A stretch of DNA of 16,056 nt, taken from positions 1 through 16,056 of the forward strand of contig JAEOSL010000082.1 of NCBI GenBank assembly GCA_016840385.1. Direction: 5' to 3'. Shown here in pieces: positions 15,059-16,056 of the stretch. A program made the position numbers and the translations under genes. A model generated the notes under the pieces. The model ran no database searches. It saw only the letters and a list, made by a program, of their open reading frames with translations, and was not told the origin of the DNA. Each line of letters starts with the position of its first letter. Positions within the stretch are counted from its first letter, which is position 1. This stretch comes from Candidatus Thorarchaeota archaeon (GTDB taxonomy: Archaea; Asgardarchaeota; Thorarchaeia; Thorarchaeales; Thorarchaeaceae).

Positions 15059-16056
15059 TTACTTGTTAGCCTTTTTCTCACGGATAGCCGCCTGTGCTGC
15101 AGCTAAGCGAGCAATTGGCAATCTATATGGAGAACAAGATACATAGTCGAGTCCAATCTCGTGGAAATATTCCACAGACCGGGGGTCTCCACCATGCTCA
15201 CCACAGACTCCGAGTTTGATATCAGGTCTGGTTTTGCGACCACGCTCGATAGCAATCTCGATAAGCTGTCCGATACCTCGCTTGTCAATACTAACAAAGG
15301 GGTCGTTTTGCAAGATATGTCTGTCAAGATACTCTGGCAAGAATGAGTCAATGTCGTCTCGTGAGAAACCAAAACCCATCTGTGATAGGTCGTTAGTGCC
15401 AAAGGAGAAGAACTCTGCGCTCTTGGCCATATCTCCAGCTCGCATGCAAGCTCGTGGAATCTCAATCATTGTGCCGTACATATATGGAATATCGAAACCA
15501 AATCGTTCCTTCACTTCCTCGTAGACTTTAGTGACAATGAGCTCCATAGTTCTTAGTTCAGCTGCTCCTACTGTGACAGGGATCATTATCTCAAGTTTGA
15601 CTTTCTTGCCGTCCTTGATCAATTCTCCACTTGCCTCAAGAATCGCTCTAACCTGCATCTCGGTGATTTCAGGGTAGGTAATCCCAAGTCTTACTCCACG
15701 ATGTCCAAGCATTGGATTATTTTCATGGATAGCATCGCCACGCTTACGAACTTCTTCAAGTTCAATACCTAAGGCGGTTGCTAGTTTCTCTTGGCCAAAC
15801 CTGCTCTGAGGAACAAACTCGTGAAGTGGAGGATCAAGCAAACGGATTGTGAATGGTAATCCATCCATCACTTCCATTGTAGACTTGACATCCTTCTTAA
15901 CGAATGGTTCCAATTCTGCCAATGCTCTAACTCTCTCGGAGCGAGAATTGCTCATGATCATTTTACGGAGTAAGAATAGCGGTTCATCACTTCCTTCACC
16001 ATAGAACATGTGCTCTGCTCTGAAGAGACCTATCCCTTCTGCGCCAAAGTCTAATG
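15059..16056 (-). CDS. ppdK: Pyruvate, phosphate dikinase, C-terminal part (N-terminus off right edge)
   Basis: This is the PEP/pyruvate-binding TIM-barrel domain of PPDK, which interconverts pyruvate + ATP + Pi and PEP + AMP + PPi in the cytoplasm. The frame is open to the right edge: upstream of the first in-frame Met, at 16009, the sequence reads DFGAEGIGLFRAEHMFYGE, the canonical entry to this domain, so 16009 is an internal Met, not the start. Visible motifs are LLDPPLHEFVP, NPMLGHRGVRLGITYPEI, the substrate loop EIPRACMRAG, FFSFGTNDLSQMGFGFSRDD and the catalytic cysteine in GVCGEHGGDP, followed by GLDYVSCSPYRLPIARLAAAQA. The combination HEFVP...CGEHGGDP separates PPDK from PEP synthase and PTS enzyme I. 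About 330 of the usual 870-900 residues are present. The stop is at 15059-15061. It is convergent with the surface protein gene and has no clear functional link to it. Confidence 0.95.
   Translation of the reverse strand, partial: LDFGAEGIGLFRAEHMFYGEGSDEPLFLLRKMIMSNSRSERVRALAELEPFVKKDVKSTMEVMDGLPFTIRLLDPPLHEFVPQSRFGQEKLATALGIELEEVRKRGDAIHENNPMLGHRGVRLGITYPEITEMQVRAILEASGELIKDGKKVKLEIMIPVTVGAAELRTMELIVTKVYEEVKERFGFDIPYMYGTMIEIPRACMRAGDMAKSAEFFSFGTNDLSQMGFGFSRDDIDSFLPEYLDRHILQNDPFVSIDKRGIGQLIEIAIERGRKTRPDIKLGVCGEHGGDPRSVEYFHEIGLDYVSCSPYRLPIARLAAAQAAIREKKANK

Noticed and set aside
15059..16009. Complete 316-residue PEP-utilising protein starting at the Met at 16009
   Set aside because: The frame continues upstream to the window edge with conserved PPDK sequence, so it is the C-terminus of a larger enzyme.

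Overview
The window looks archaeal, most likely from an Asgard-type lineage such as Thorarchaeia. This is inference from style, not a phylogenetic marker. The evidence is: AT-rich TATA elements about 25-60 bases before starts; multi-PAS sensor kinases; secreted beta-propeller proteins ending in a Thr-rich linker, one membrane helix and a KRK tail; a sequon-rich surface protein; an SDR-type threonine dehydrogenase; and a PPDK of archaeal/bacterial type. No rRNA, tRNA, CRISPR array or insertion sequence was seen.

Layout. At 1-1503 (minus, running off the left edge) lies a TPR-repeat protein. It is divergent from a two-gene signalling operon on the plus strand: a four-PAS HisKA_2-type histidine kinase (1666-3936) and a hybrid protein with an N-terminal receiver, three PAS domains, a GAF-like domain and a HisKA/ATPase core (3944-6598). 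Next is a 574-base gap (6599-7172) holding gene debris: the C-terminal half of a GNAT acetyltransferase with a one-base frameshift in an A-run, and a protein-like minus-strand fragment. Then come threonine ammonia-lyase with an ACT domain (7173-8396), a 199-residue protein with an extreme poly-glutamate tail (8536-9135) and, convergent to it, an SDR-type L-threonine 3-dehydrogenase (9193-10146, minus).

The right half is a cell-surface block. Two tandem paralogous seven-repeat SBBP beta-propeller proteins (10312-11937 and 12085-13707) each have their own matching TATA box, matching SD, GTG start and near-identical terminator. They are followed by a heavily sequon-bearing single-pass surface protein (13806-15020). 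The window closes with the C-terminal part of pyruvate, phosphate dikinase (15059 to the right edge, minus).

How the genes may work together. The two kinases plausibly form one phosphorelay: the receiver of the second gene could accept phosphate from the first kinase, from its own core, or both. The TPR protein may share their control region. The two threonine enzymes represent the two alternative routes of threonine breakdown (2-oxobutyrate plus ammonia, or 2-amino-3-oxobutyrate plus NADH) and sit on either side of the acidic protein. The propeller pair and the sequon-rich protein probably all display ectodomains outside the cell. None of these links beyond proximity is proven by the sequence.
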